Shown: piece after piece, positions 1-5,661 of the stretch
How the letters are laid out: each line of letters starts with the position of its first letter
Numbering within the stretch: position 1 is the stretch's first letter
From: Lawsonibacter sp.
GTDB taxonomy: Bacteria; Bacillota; Clostridia; Oscillospirales; Oscillospiraceae
Length of the DNA stretch: 6,004 nucleotides
Direction of reading: 5' to 3'
Assembly: GCA_022793355.1 (NCBI GenBank)
Contig: JAAWCR010000019.1
Span: 1 to 6,004, forward strand
The notes under the pieces: generated by a model
The model's database searches: none
What the model was told of the DNA's origin: nothing
Seen by the model: the letters and a program-made list of their open reading frames with translations, nothing else
Made by a program: the position numbers and the translations under genes

Positions 1-364
1 CCGCATATTGCAGCTCCGGCTGGAGGGCCATGCACTCAATGACCAAGACCTGCGCATTCTGTCGGGCGGCGCGCCGCAAAATTTTGATTTGCTCCTTGAT
101 GTTGGCCCTTCCCCGGCGAACCAGCAATTCCTCCCTGCCCTCCGTGTCAATGGTCATAGGGTCGGTTCCCGTCGTCTTGCAGAACACGCGCAAACCTCCT
201 GCCCGCAGTCCGGCTTCAATCAGCCGGCAGGTTGTGGATTTTCCCCGCGTGCCGTTGACATGGATCACATGCGGAATCCGTTTGCGGGCCTGGGATACCT
301 GTCTGGCCTCTGCCAGCAGATAACCCAGCCAGAGCAGCGCCAGCCCCAAAATCAGCCAGAACAT
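1..364 (-). CDS. pgsB: Poly-gamma-glutamate synthase subunit PgsB/CapB-like ligase, 5' part (runs off left edge)
   Basis: The first 121 codons are visible; the gene continues beyond base 1. PgsB/CapB is the ATP-dependent, Mur-ligase-like amide ligase that, with PgsC, polymerises glutamate at the membrane. Seen: an N-terminal hydrophobic segment (residues 2-18, a likely membrane anchor), then the P-loop VNGTRGKSTT (36-45), the family-typical KTTGTD (63-68), an ANIKEQ segment (87-92) and VIECMALQPELQY (108-120). These match, in order and spacing, the N-terminal third of Bacillus PgsB as I remember it (NGIRGKST, KTTGTDA, GPNIGEQ, SECMAVNPDYQ). The start at 364 is supported by GAGGGGGG at 370-377, five bases upstream. 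The pgsC/pgsA partners would lie to the left, outside the window. The polymer made is inferred, since some Mur-like ligases of this family serve other capsules. Confidence 0.87.
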   Translation of the reverse strand, partial: MFWLILGLALLWLGYLLAEARQVSQARKRIPHVIHVNGTRGKSTTCRLIEAGLRAGGLRVFCKTTGTDPMTIDTEGREELLVRRGRANIKEQIKILRRAARQNAQVLVIECMALQPELQYA

Positions 365-369
365 ACAAT

Positions 370-377
370 CCCCCCTC
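370..377 (-). promoter_or_regulatory. Ribosome binding site of the pgsB-like gene
   Basis: GAGGGGGG on the minus strand ends five bases before the ATG at 364-362. It supports this start over later in-frame ATG codons. Confidence 0.7.
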
Positions 378-409
378 AACCCGGTTCAAACACACCGCCT
401 GATAGAAAG

Positions 410-458
410 AAAAATCCTGGAATGAACGCTGTGTGTCTTAGCTCGTTCCAGGATTTTT
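410..458 (-). terminator. Terminator-like hairpin in the pgsB leader, possibly an attenuator
   Basis: Arms 410-425 and 443-458 form an inverted repeat of 16 positions. The outer 13 pairs are perfect (AAAAATCCTGGAA with TTCCAGGATTTTT), then come one mismatch (a U-G wobble only in plus-strand RNA) and two more pairs, around a 17-base loop. In minus-strand RNA the stem ends in a U-run followed by CUUUC, as in an intrinsic terminator. The A-run and T-run at the two bases make it potentially bidirectional. It lies about 100 bases after the cupin stop and also downstream of the promoter at 488-517. It could therefore terminate cupin transcripts, attenuate pgsB, or end a short RNA of about 70 bases. 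Confidence 0.65.
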
Positions 459-487
459 CATCAGATATTGATTTCGCTTACAATTAT

Positions 488-517
488 ATCATAAGTATTT
501 TAGTTTCACCCTGTCAA
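488..517 (-). promoter_or_regulatory. Strong sigma-A-type promoter facing pgsB
   Basis: On the minus strand, TTGACA (517-512, perfect -35) and TATGAT (493-488, five of six -10 bases) are separated by 18 bases, with A/T-rich flanks and an expected start near 481. The -35 box lies inside the small dyad CCCT-N4-AGGG (509-520), which could be an operator. The promoter is 43 bases beyond the cupin stop and would drive the pgsB-like gene with a leader of about 117 bases. Confidence 0.7.
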
Positions 518-559
518 GGGAGAGATATGAGAGAAATAAAATCATTCAACCGTCCAGTC

Positions 560-817
560 TTACAGATAATCCTCCCGGATCTGGGTGAACACATCAATAA
601 CTTCTCCGCCCCCGATCACCTGAAAGGAGTGCGGAACTCCGCCGGGAATGGAATAGCTGTCGCCTGGGAGCAGTTCATATTCCTGGCCATCCACCGTCAT
701 CTGGTACTGCCCGGAAATGACATATCCGCTCTGTTCATGAGGATGGGTGTGTTCTGTGGCAAAATTACCCTCAACGTAGTTCATTTTACACACCATTGAC
801 GTTTCTCCTACCGCCAT
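560..817 (-). CDS. Small single-domain cupin protein
   Basis: An 85-residue protein, if the ATG at 817 is used. Cupin motif 1 is G17-x5-H23-x-H25-x3-Q29-x6-G36, with Gln replacing the usual Glu, as is common in this HPHEQ-type subfamily. Motif 2 is G52-x5-P58-x-G60-x2-H63. The likely metal ligands are H23, H25, Q29 and H63. The C-terminus VFTQIREDYL resembles the VFSPxREDYL ending of many small cupins. The reaction or ligand is unknown. The start is uncertain: AAAGGGG lies 14 bases before the ATG at 817, whereas a good AGGAG (805-809) lies eight bases before another ATG at 796, which would give 78 residues. The frame upstream of 817 stays open to about 874 and reads protein-like (EPLIKGVSLDS) but has no ATG, GTG or TTG. 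The gene is divergent from the LysR gene at 881, so it is a candidate target of that regulator. Confidence 0.8.
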   Translation of the reverse strand: MAVGETSMVCKMNYVEGNFATEHTHPHEQSGYVISGQYQMTVDGQEYELLPGDSYSIPGGVPHSFQVIGGGEVIDVFTQIREDYL

Positions 818-856
818 AGAGTCCAGAGATACCCCTTTAATCAGCGGTTCCCTAAC

Positions 857-885
857 ATTAGAAAAAGTGAATTAACGATTATGAA
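857..885 (-). promoter_or_regulatory. Possible cupin promoter overlapping the lysR start codon
   Basis: On the minus strand, TTCATA (885-880, a weak -35) and TCTAAT (862-857, five of six -10 bases) are 17 bases apart, giving a start near 850. The -35 box overlaps the LysR start codon, where a short dyad CGATT-ATG-AATCG (876-888 region) is also present. An overlapping, divergent layout is typical of LysR autoregulation, but the boxes are not strong enough to be sure. Confidence 0.35.
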
Positions 886-1636
886 TCGATATACTGCGCT
901 GCAAAAAATTGTGGAGCTGGGCAGTTTCTCCAAGGCCGCGGCGGCTCTGGGGTATACGCAATCCTCCATGAGCCAGATGATCGCGTCGTTAGAACATGAA
1001 CTGTCGATCAAGCTGCTGAACCGCTCCCGCTCCGGCGTTAGGCTGACACTGGAGGGGGCGGAGCTGTATCCCTATATCGAACGATCCATTTATCAGCACC
1101 TAGCGGTTCAGGAAAAAGCCAAGGAAATCCGAGGGCTGGAGACTGGAATGATCCGGTTTGGCACCCTGGCCAGCATATCCGCCCATTGGATGCCCCATCT
1201 TCTGAAGGCATTTCAGTCGCAGCACCCCGGTGTGGAATTTGTGATCCATCAGGGCGACTATACATCCATCCAGGAATGGATCAAAACTGGCGCGGTGGAT
1301 TTTGGCTTTGTCAGCCCCAAAGCGGTCAGCGAACTGGAGCATATTGTGCTGAAAGAGGGGCCCATGGTGGCGGTGCTGCCAGAGAAGCACCCCTTGGCGG
1401 CGCATGAGGCGATCCCTCTGGAAACTTTGGCGGCAGAGCCCTTCATACTCCTGGAAGAAGCTGACCCAACTGGCCTTGTCCTCTTTCATACCCTCAGCGG
1501 CGCCAAGAACTTCACGGTATCCGTTCTCATTTACCGCAGTCGCCACCAAAACGGCTACATTCTCATACTCTCCGCCCCAGTTCCGCCGCCGATAGCTCCC
1601 GTACACATAGACATACGGATAGCGTCCGCCTTGTAA
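881..1636 (+). CDS. LysR-family transcriptional regulator, C-terminally truncated and fused to antisense IS256 sequence (probable pseudogene)
   Basis: The 251-codon frame starts as a normal LysR-type regulator. Its winged helix-turn-helix spans about residues 3-62 (ALQKIVELGSFSKAAAALGY, TQSSMSQMIASLEHEL, LLNRSRSGVRLTLEG). A linker helix follows, then the first part of the periplasmic-binding-like effector domain (from GMIRFGTLASISAHWMPHLL, about residue 89, to EPFILLEEAD, about 195). Family members run to about 290-300 residues. After codon ~195 the frame continues for about 56 codons that are the reverse complement of an IS256-type transposase gene, up to the stop at 1634-1636. The second half of the effector domain, including its final strands, is gone. 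DNA binding may survive, but effector response should not. No strong Shine-Dalgarno is seen before the ATG (only AAAAAGTG, 11 bases away). It is divergent from the cupin gene. Confidence 0.8.
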   Translation: MNRYTALQKIVELGSFSKAAAALGYTQSSMSQMIASLEHELSIKLLNRSRSGVRLTLEGAELYPYIERSIYQHLAVQEKAKEIRGLETGMIRFGTLASISAHWMPHLLKAFQSQHPGVEFVIHQGDYTSIQEWIKTGAVDFGFVSPKAVSELEHIVLKEGPMVAVLPEKHPLAAHEAIPLETLAAEPFILLEEADPTGLVLFHTLSGAKNFTVSVLIYRSRHQNGYILILSAPVPPPIAPVHIDIRIASAL

Positions 1637-1862
1637 AGGCCGGTTGCGCCAATCTTCCATGTGGACATACGCTTTTTTGTTCAACTCGCTGATGGTCGCC
1701 GGAGATACCTTGCTGCCCCACAGCGCCTCGGTAATGTCCTCTACCCGCCGCACCGACACCCCAGCGCAGCTCATTCAGCGTTTCTTCCACGCTCCCGCGT
1801 ACCAGCTCCTTAAGTTGACCCTTGATTACTTCTTCATTTAGCTGTACAATCTTCTCTGACAT
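1451..1862 (-). pseudogene. IS256-family (Mutator-type) transposase, 5' fragment with internal deletion
   Basis: The first ~32 codons (1862-1767, MSEKIVQLNEEVIKGQLKEL and on to ETLNEL) match the N-terminus of clostridial IS256 transposases. The frame then shifts: from about 1765 to 1451 a second frame gives AGVSVRRVEDITEALWGSKV, NRPLQGGRYPYVYVYGSY, RRNWGGEYENVAVLVATAVN and VLGAAEGMKEDKASWVSFFQ, the middle of the same protein. About 75 residues between the two parts are missing. The first Asp of the catalytic DDE triad, normally in YVYVDGIY, is Tyr here (codon 1603-1601, one base from GAC). The other two acidic residues and the whole C-terminal half are absent, so no active transposase can be made. 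AGGAG at 1873-1877 marks the original start. Confidence 0.85.
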
Positions 1863-1901
1863 GGTTTGCTCTCTCCTCTCTGAATGGTGTGTCGCTGCTT
1901 C

Positions 1902-1931
1902 ATTCTACCAGAGGAATGCAAACCTTGTCTT
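1902..1931 (-). promoter_or_regulatory. Possible promoter of the IS256 remnant
   Basis: On the minus strand, AAGACA (1931-1926, four of six -35 bases) and TAGAAT (1907-1902, five of six -10 bases) are 18 bases apart, about 40 bases before the transposase ATG. If active, it would transcribe antisense to the end of the truncated lysR. Confidence 0.35.
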
Positions 1932-1962
1932 TTTTATTTGCGCAACTTATTGTACCTTATCC
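1930..1962 (-). repeat. Probable left terminal repeat of the IS256 remnant
   Basis: Read on the minus strand this begins GATAAGGTACAATAAG and continues with GCGCAAATAAAAAAG. It resembles the IS256 end (GATAAAGTCCGTATAATTG, then an A-rich stretch) as I recall it. The partner repeat is lost, so the boundary cannot be confirmed by pairing. Confidence 0.4.
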
Positions 1963-2030
1963 GTCGCTGCGCGGCTCCTCCTCTCCTAAACCGCAACGAG
2001 AATACCGTCTGCACCGGACGCGAAAGGATA
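1963..2030. other. Intergenic stretch between the IS remnant and the operon terminator
   Basis: No coding frame with a start and ribosome binding site, no RNA gene and no convincing repeat is seen here. Together with the IS leader and the terminator it makes up the roughly 280-base gene-free region between 1863 and 2146. Confidence 0.5.
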
Positions 2031-2066
2031 AAAACGCAGTGCCCACAGCTTCCTGTGGGCACTGCG
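2031..2066 (-). terminator. Intrinsic terminator of the tat/MBL operon
   Basis: A perfect 14-pair stem (2035-2048 with 2053-2066, core GTGCCCACAG/CTGTGGGCAC) has a four-base loop (GAAG in minus-strand RNA) and is followed on that strand by UUUUUAUCC. It lies 80 bases beyond the stop of the exported MBL protein. There is no T-run on the plus side, so it acts on leftward transcription only. Confidence 0.9.
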
Positions 2067-2146
2067 CTGATTCAGATTGGCAGCATTCAACGAAGTCAGG
2101 GATTCGCTTGGCGGGAAAACGCTTCCTGTGAGGGGCGCGGAGGGGC

Positions 2147-4810
2147 TCAGCCGCGCACAAAGCGCAGGGTGTATGTCTGTTTGGTGGAGCCGTCAGGGCC
2201 GGTAACTTCAATGACGGCCGGGGTGGAGACACCGACGGTGACAGGGCAGCGGCTGGAGGCCGGCTTGCCGTTGACCGTAAGGCCGGTGATGCGCTCCGAC
2301 ATGGCTGTGGGCGTGAAGGTGACGGTGCCCTGAGAGGCGCCAATCTTTACATCATAGTTGAACTCGTTGGGGACAAACTTGTTGGGCACCACATATTTCA
2401 GGCGTCCGTCGGGCAGCTTCTCCTCCGCCGTGTCAAAGCCCATCTTGTACTTGAAATCGTGGCCCACCAGCACGGCGTTTTTGAAGGTGATGTTGCTCAG
2501 ATGGGCGTTGGTCTTGTAGTCGAAGTACAGGTTGCTCTCCACAACGGGGTTGTCGCCACCCCGGGCATCCACCTCGACGCGGTAGAAGGTCTGCCCGTCG
2601 TAGCTGCCTTTATACTGGGCGCGGATCATCTTGCCCTTTTCCGAGAAGCCTGTCCAGTTCAGGGTCTCGTAGGGGTCGCCATCCATGGCCAGAATGGCCC
2701 CGTCGCCGCGGCGGTCGTCGCTGACCGCGGCGGAGCCGTAGTTGACCAGCTTTTGCAGGCACTGCTCCCAAACCGTCAGGTAATCGCCGCCCACGCCAAT
2801 GCGGTTATGGCCGGTGTACAGCTCCCGGACCACGCCGCCGTCCTTGGTGTAGATGTCCATGAGCTGCTGCTGGAGGGAGAGGAGCAGATCCTGCTTCACA
2901 CCGGTAGCGCCGAACTGGTCCGCCACCCAGTAGCGGTTGACGCCGTAGATATCGGAGGAGAAGAGCAGGCCGGTCTCCCGGCTGTACAGCAGAAGGGAGG
3001 CGTCCTCATGGCCGGGCAGATGGACCACCTCAAACTTGCAGTTGCCCAGGTCAAAGACATAGCCTTCGTCGATCTCGTGCACCTGGCTGCCGGAGTAGGT
3101 GCCCTCCTTCTCGGAATCAATGACGGGGTTGCCGCTGGTGTACTTCTTGTTATAGACCTGAATCTTCCAGCTGCCGTCCTTCACGCCGACGCGGTCGCAG
3201 AAGTAGACGTCCCCTCCGCCGTCGTAGACGTAGGGCATCGCGCCGGAGTGGTCGCCATGGTTGTGGCCCAGCACAAAGACAAAGGGCTTGGTGGCGATCT
3301 CCTTCACCCGGTCGTAGAGGGAGATATTGGTGCTGGTGGGCATCAGGCCGTCGAAGAGAATGCCCATCTTGGTGCCCTCGATGTAGTAGGCGGCGGCCTG
3401 GAAATTGTCAAAGAAGCGGTGGACGGTGGGATAGTTGTCGTCGCCCTCGTGCAGGACGTCGTGGGCGAAGTCGTGCCATGCGGGGCGGTCGATCAGCCAC
3501 TTGAAGTCGGTTACAGGGCTGTCCTCCATGCCCGGTTTGGTGGCGTAGGCCTGGACCTCCACCAGGAAGTTGATGTTGTCGTAGGGCAGGTCCTTGTTGT
3601 TGTTCAGGCCGAAGCAGGGGTCGGTGGAATAGCCGGGGATATATTCAAACCAATTGCTCCAGCCGGTGCCGATGTACACGCCCACGCCCCGGTCCTGGAC
3701 AAACAGGCCGTTGAGTTCCTTGTGGGAGTACTTGTCCACCTTACAGCGCCAGTGCACAACGGCATCCTTGGTGGAGGTGAACCACTCGGGGCGGACACGG
3801 ACAAACTTCCGGTTGCTTACCGGCATGGCCCAGACGGGGGCGACCACCTTGCGGTCGATGTTGTCGATGATAATCCGGGCCTCGGTGTCGGTAATTCCGT
3901 CGGTGGGATTGAGGGTGGTGTTGGTGCGGCCCCGCATGAAATTGCGCCCTACCAGGGTGTTCAGCGCGGCGCGGCAGTCGGAGGAAATGGCCTTCGCATC
4001 GTCGAAGCCGCCCAGGAAGTCAGTCTCCAGGGGGGACATTTTAAAGGCCTGGACCAGAATGGCCGCCGCGTCCTCCCGGGTCATGGGGGACAGGGGATAG
4101 AAGCAGTCCTCGGGGGAGGAGGCGGACAGCACGCCCATATCCAGGGCGGCCTCGATGGGCTTTACATAGTCCGCGTTGCCGGTGACGTCGAAGTAGTTGC
4201 GCACCCGCTCGGTTTTCAGGATGTTCCCCTTGTCGTCAATGTCCGTGCCGTCGTCCATGACTGCGTTGTAGTGGGGCCAGCCGAAGTATTTGGCCAGGCG
4301 AATCATAAACGCGCCCCGGGTCATGGGGCTGTCCGCGTCGATGGAGTGGGCGCCGGCGGTCTGGCCGGTGCGGAAGGAGACGGAGTAGTTCTTTTTGCCC
4401 AAGGTCCAGGAGACCGACACCGTGTAGCCGCCCACGCCGTCCCGCATGACGACGGTGCCGTCAGGGCTGACGGACACCAGATGCTTGTTGCTGGTGCGCC
4501 AGGTGCCCTCGGTTTGGACCTCGCCGCCGACCACCGCGATCAGCTGGATGGGCTGAACAAACTCCAGGGTGTAGGACTTGCCCTTCAGGTTTTCCTTCAG
4601 GCCGTCGATGTAAATGCCGTCGGCCGCGTTCTTCATATCGGGCCGCTTGGTCTCCTTATCGGCCGCCGCCGCAGTGATGATGCCGCCGGGCAGAATGGTT
4701 GCAATGCCAAGGCCGGCGGCCCCGATGGCTAGGCCCTTGACAAAGGTGCGCCTGGTCATGCCGGTTTCCTGCTGATTGATTTCCTGCTGGTTCATTTCTT
4801 GTTGACTCAC
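2147..4810 (-). CDS. Tat-exported, SLH-anchored metallo-beta-lactamase-fold hydrolase
   Basis: 887 residues from the GTG at 4810. The n-region holds three QQE repeats, then the Tat motif TRRTFVKG (19-26), a hydrophobic core (26-47) and a likely cleavage site near TAAAA-D (46-51). About 78-148: Ig-like, BIG2-type (WRTSN..VSVSPDGTVVMRDGVGGYTVSVSW). About 160-320: three SLH-like repeats (PMTRGAFMIRLAKYFG; YFDVTG..IEAALDMGV..FYPLSPMTRED; FDDAKAISSD..NPTDGITDTEA), which would bind secondary wall polymer. About 340-445: a beta-sandwich resembling chitobiase C-terminal-like modules. About 465-680: MBL fold with all ligands, H516-x-H518-x-D520-H521, H601, D620 and H668, so a two-metal site is expected. 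About 815-887: cadherin-like beta-sandwich ending in YTLRFVRG. It follows tatC by 41 bases. Substrate unknown. Confidence 0.88.
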   Translation of the reverse strand: MSQQEMNQQEINQQETGMTRRTFVKGLAIGAAGLGIATILPGGIITAAAADKETKRPDMKNAADGIYIDGLKENLKGKSYTLEFVQPIQLIAVVGGEVQTEGTWRTSNKHLVSVSPDGTVVMRDGVGGYTVSVSWTLGKKNYSVSFRTGQTAGAHSIDADSPMTRGAFMIRLAKYFGWPHYNAVMDDGTDIDDKGNILKTERVRNYFDVTGNADYVKPIEAALDMGVLSASSPEDCFYPLSPMTREDAAAILVQAFKMSPLETDFLGGFDDAKAISSDCRAALNTLVGRNFMRGRTNTTLNPTDGITDTEARIIIDNIDRKVVAPVWAMPVSNRKFVRVRPEWFTSTKDAVVHWRCKVDKYSHKELNGLFVQDRGVGVYIGTGWSNWFEYIPGYSTDPCFGLNNNKDLPYDNINFLVEVQAYATKPGMEDSPVTDFKWLIDRPAWHDFAHDVLHEGDDNYPTVHRFFDNFQAAAYYIEGTKMGILFDGLMPTSTNISLYDRVKEIATKPFVFVLGHNHGDHSGAMPYVYDGGGDVYFCDRVGVKDGSWKIQVYNKKYTSGNPVIDSEKEGTYSGSQVHEIDEGYVFDLGNCKFEVVHLPGHEDASLLLYSRETGLLFSSDIYGVNRYWVADQFGATGVKQDLLLSLQQQLMDIYTKDGGVVRELYTGHNRIGVGGDYLTVWEQCLQKLVNYGSAAVSDDRRGDGAILAMDGDPYETLNWTGFSEKGKMIRAQYKGSYDGQTFYRVEVDARGGDNPVVESNLYFDYKTNAHLSNITFKNAVLVGHDFKYKMGFDTAEEKLPDGRLKYVVPNKFVPNEFNYDVKIGASQGTVTFTPTAMSERITGLTVNGKPASSRCPVTVGVSTPAVIEVTGPDGSTKQTYTLRFVRG
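4760..4804 (-). repeat. Three 15-base direct repeats in the signal-peptide n-region
   Basis: Units 4804-4790, 4789-4775 and 4774-4760 encode QQEMN, QQEIN and QQETG directly before the Tat RR motif. The second and third units are almost identical at the DNA level (CAGCAGGAAA). They make an unusually long, glutamine-rich polar n-region and could expand or shrink by slippage. Confidence 0.7.
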
Positions 4811-4817
4811 GAAAATA

Positions 4818-4823
4818 CCTCCC
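4818..4823 (-). promoter_or_regulatory. Ribosome binding site that decides the MBL-protein start (GTG 4810)
   Basis: GGGAGG on the minus strand lies seven bases before GTG (4810-4808). The in-frame ATG at 4825 overlaps this element and has only AT-rich sequence upstream, so the longer 892-residue reading is unlikely. Confidence 0.8.
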
Positions 4824-4851
4824 ATTTTACGAAATATTTCAAGGCTGCGCT

Positions 4852-5661
4852 TTACTCAGCCCGGGTTTGCTCCTCCTCCAGTTTGGCCAGCTTGCGGCGG
4901 AACAGCAGCCGGCACAACAGAATGCTCAGGTAAAACAGAATCATCAGCGGTACCGCCATCAGGATCTGCGACGTGATGTCCGGCGGGGTGATCACGGCGG
5001 AGAGGATGAGAATAATCAGCACCACATATTTGAAATTCTTTTGCAGGGTTTTGGGACGCACCGCGCCTATGGCGGTGAGAAGCATTAAGATGATCGGGGT
5101 TTCAAAGACGACGCCGAAGGTGATCATGGTGGACAAAAGGTAGCCGATGTATTCCTGTATGGACACCATGGCCGTTACCGAGCCGGTGGTATCCAGCCGG
5201 GCAAAAAAGCTGAGCAGAATGGGCAACACGACGGAAAAGGCGAAAAACGCGCCCAGCGCGAACAAACCCAGTCCCGCCGTCATAACCAGGAGCACCACCA
5301 CGCACTCCTTGCCCCGCAGACCCGGCCGGATGAACTTCCATATCTGATAGCTGATCACCGGCACGGTTACGACGACCCCGCCGACCAGCGCGATGCGGAT
5401 GTAGGACATGAACAGCTCAGTGGGGGCGATGTACACAAAGGTGAACTGTTTGCCCCGGCTCAGCAGCAGCTGGGTGAACCACTCCGCTTGGCTCAGACAC
5501 GCGGAAAAACAGACCAGGAAGCAGACCAGGCAGATAATCAGGCGCCTGCGCAGCTCGGACAGATGCCCCAGAAGGGACATCCGGCCCTCGGCATCCGGTT
5601 TGGCCTTTCTCCCCGCGCCGATCCGGCCACCGCCGGATTTTACAGTCTCGCCCGCCATCAT
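4852..5661 (-). CDS. tatC: Sec-independent protein translocase TatC
   Basis: 269 residues of a six-helix membrane protein, the receptor that binds the twin-arginine signal peptide and recruits TatA. Family signatures are present in order: MSLLGHLSELRRRL (28-41), IAPTELF (78-84), PVISYQIWKFIRPGL with a following Glu (101-119), VVLPILLSFF (144-153), YIGYLL (171-176), FGVVFETPI (182-190) and ITPPDITSQ (224-232). E36 and E119 correspond to the two acidic residues that contact the RR motif in E. coli TatC (E15 and E103). Hydrophobic segments lie at about 40-57, 86-108, 121-150, 172-199, 210-226 and 232-253. A 27-residue basic, glycine-rich N-terminal extension makes it slightly longer than usual. 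The start overlaps the tatA stop (ATGA, 5661-5658), which implies translational coupling; a second ATG follows at once at 5658. Confidence 0.97.
   Translation of the reverse strand: MMAGETVKSGGGRIGAGRKAKPDAEGRMSLLGHLSELRRRLIICLVCFLVCFSACLSQAEWFTQLLLSRGKQFTFVYIAPTELFMSYIRIALVGGVVVTVPVISYQIWKFIRPGLRGKECVVVLLVMTAGLGLFALGAFFAFSVVLPILLSFFARLDTTGSVTAMVSIQEYIGYLLSTMITFGVVFETPIILMLLTAIGAVRPKTLQKNFKYVVLIILILSAVITPPDITSQILMAVPLMILFYLSILLCRLLFRRKLAKLEEEQTRAE

Larger units (their letters stand above)
1451..1962 (-). mobile_element. Decayed IS256-family insertion sequence remnant
   Basis: The segment contains the 5' end of an IS256-family element in minus orientation: a probable left terminal region, a ribosome binding site and two separated parts of the transposase gene. 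It ends abruptly at 1451, inside sequence shared with the truncated lysR. The right end of the element, its second terminal repeat and any target duplication are absent. A complete element of this family is roughly 1.3-1.4 kb, so well over half is missing. The left boundary near 1962 rests on resemblance to the IS256 terminal repeat recalled from memory. Confidence 0.75.

Noticed and set aside
8..799. 263-codon plus-strand frame across the pgsB start, its leader and the cupin gene
   Set aside because: It runs antisense through two recognisable minus-strand genes, their promoter and a hairpin, and its product has no recognisable domain.
1100..1774. 224-codon minus-strand frame as a single gene
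   Set aside because: Only its first ~108 codons are transposase-like; the rest is antisense to lysR. Its ATG at 1774 is an accident of the internal deletion junction.
2135..2155. GCGCGG/CCGCGC inverted repeat over the MBL-protein stop codon as a terminator
   Set aside because: The arms are six pairs with a ten-base loop and no T-run; the stem at 2031-2066 is far better.
1884..2343. Plus- and minus-strand frames in the gene-free interval
   Set aside because: No ribosome binding site, Arg/Pro/Ser-rich composition typical of random GC-rich frames, and overlap with the terminator and the IS end.
2459..4732. 757-codon plus-strand frame opposite the MBL protein gene
   Set aside because: It is the mirror of a GC-biased gene: the product is a Val/Gly/Ala/His-rich composition without domains, has no ribosome binding site, and the minus strand has a full set of motifs.
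4811..4825. ATG at 4825 as start of the exported MBL protein
   Set aside because: It overlaps the GGGAGG element that serves the GTG at 4810 and has no Shine-Dalgarno of its own.
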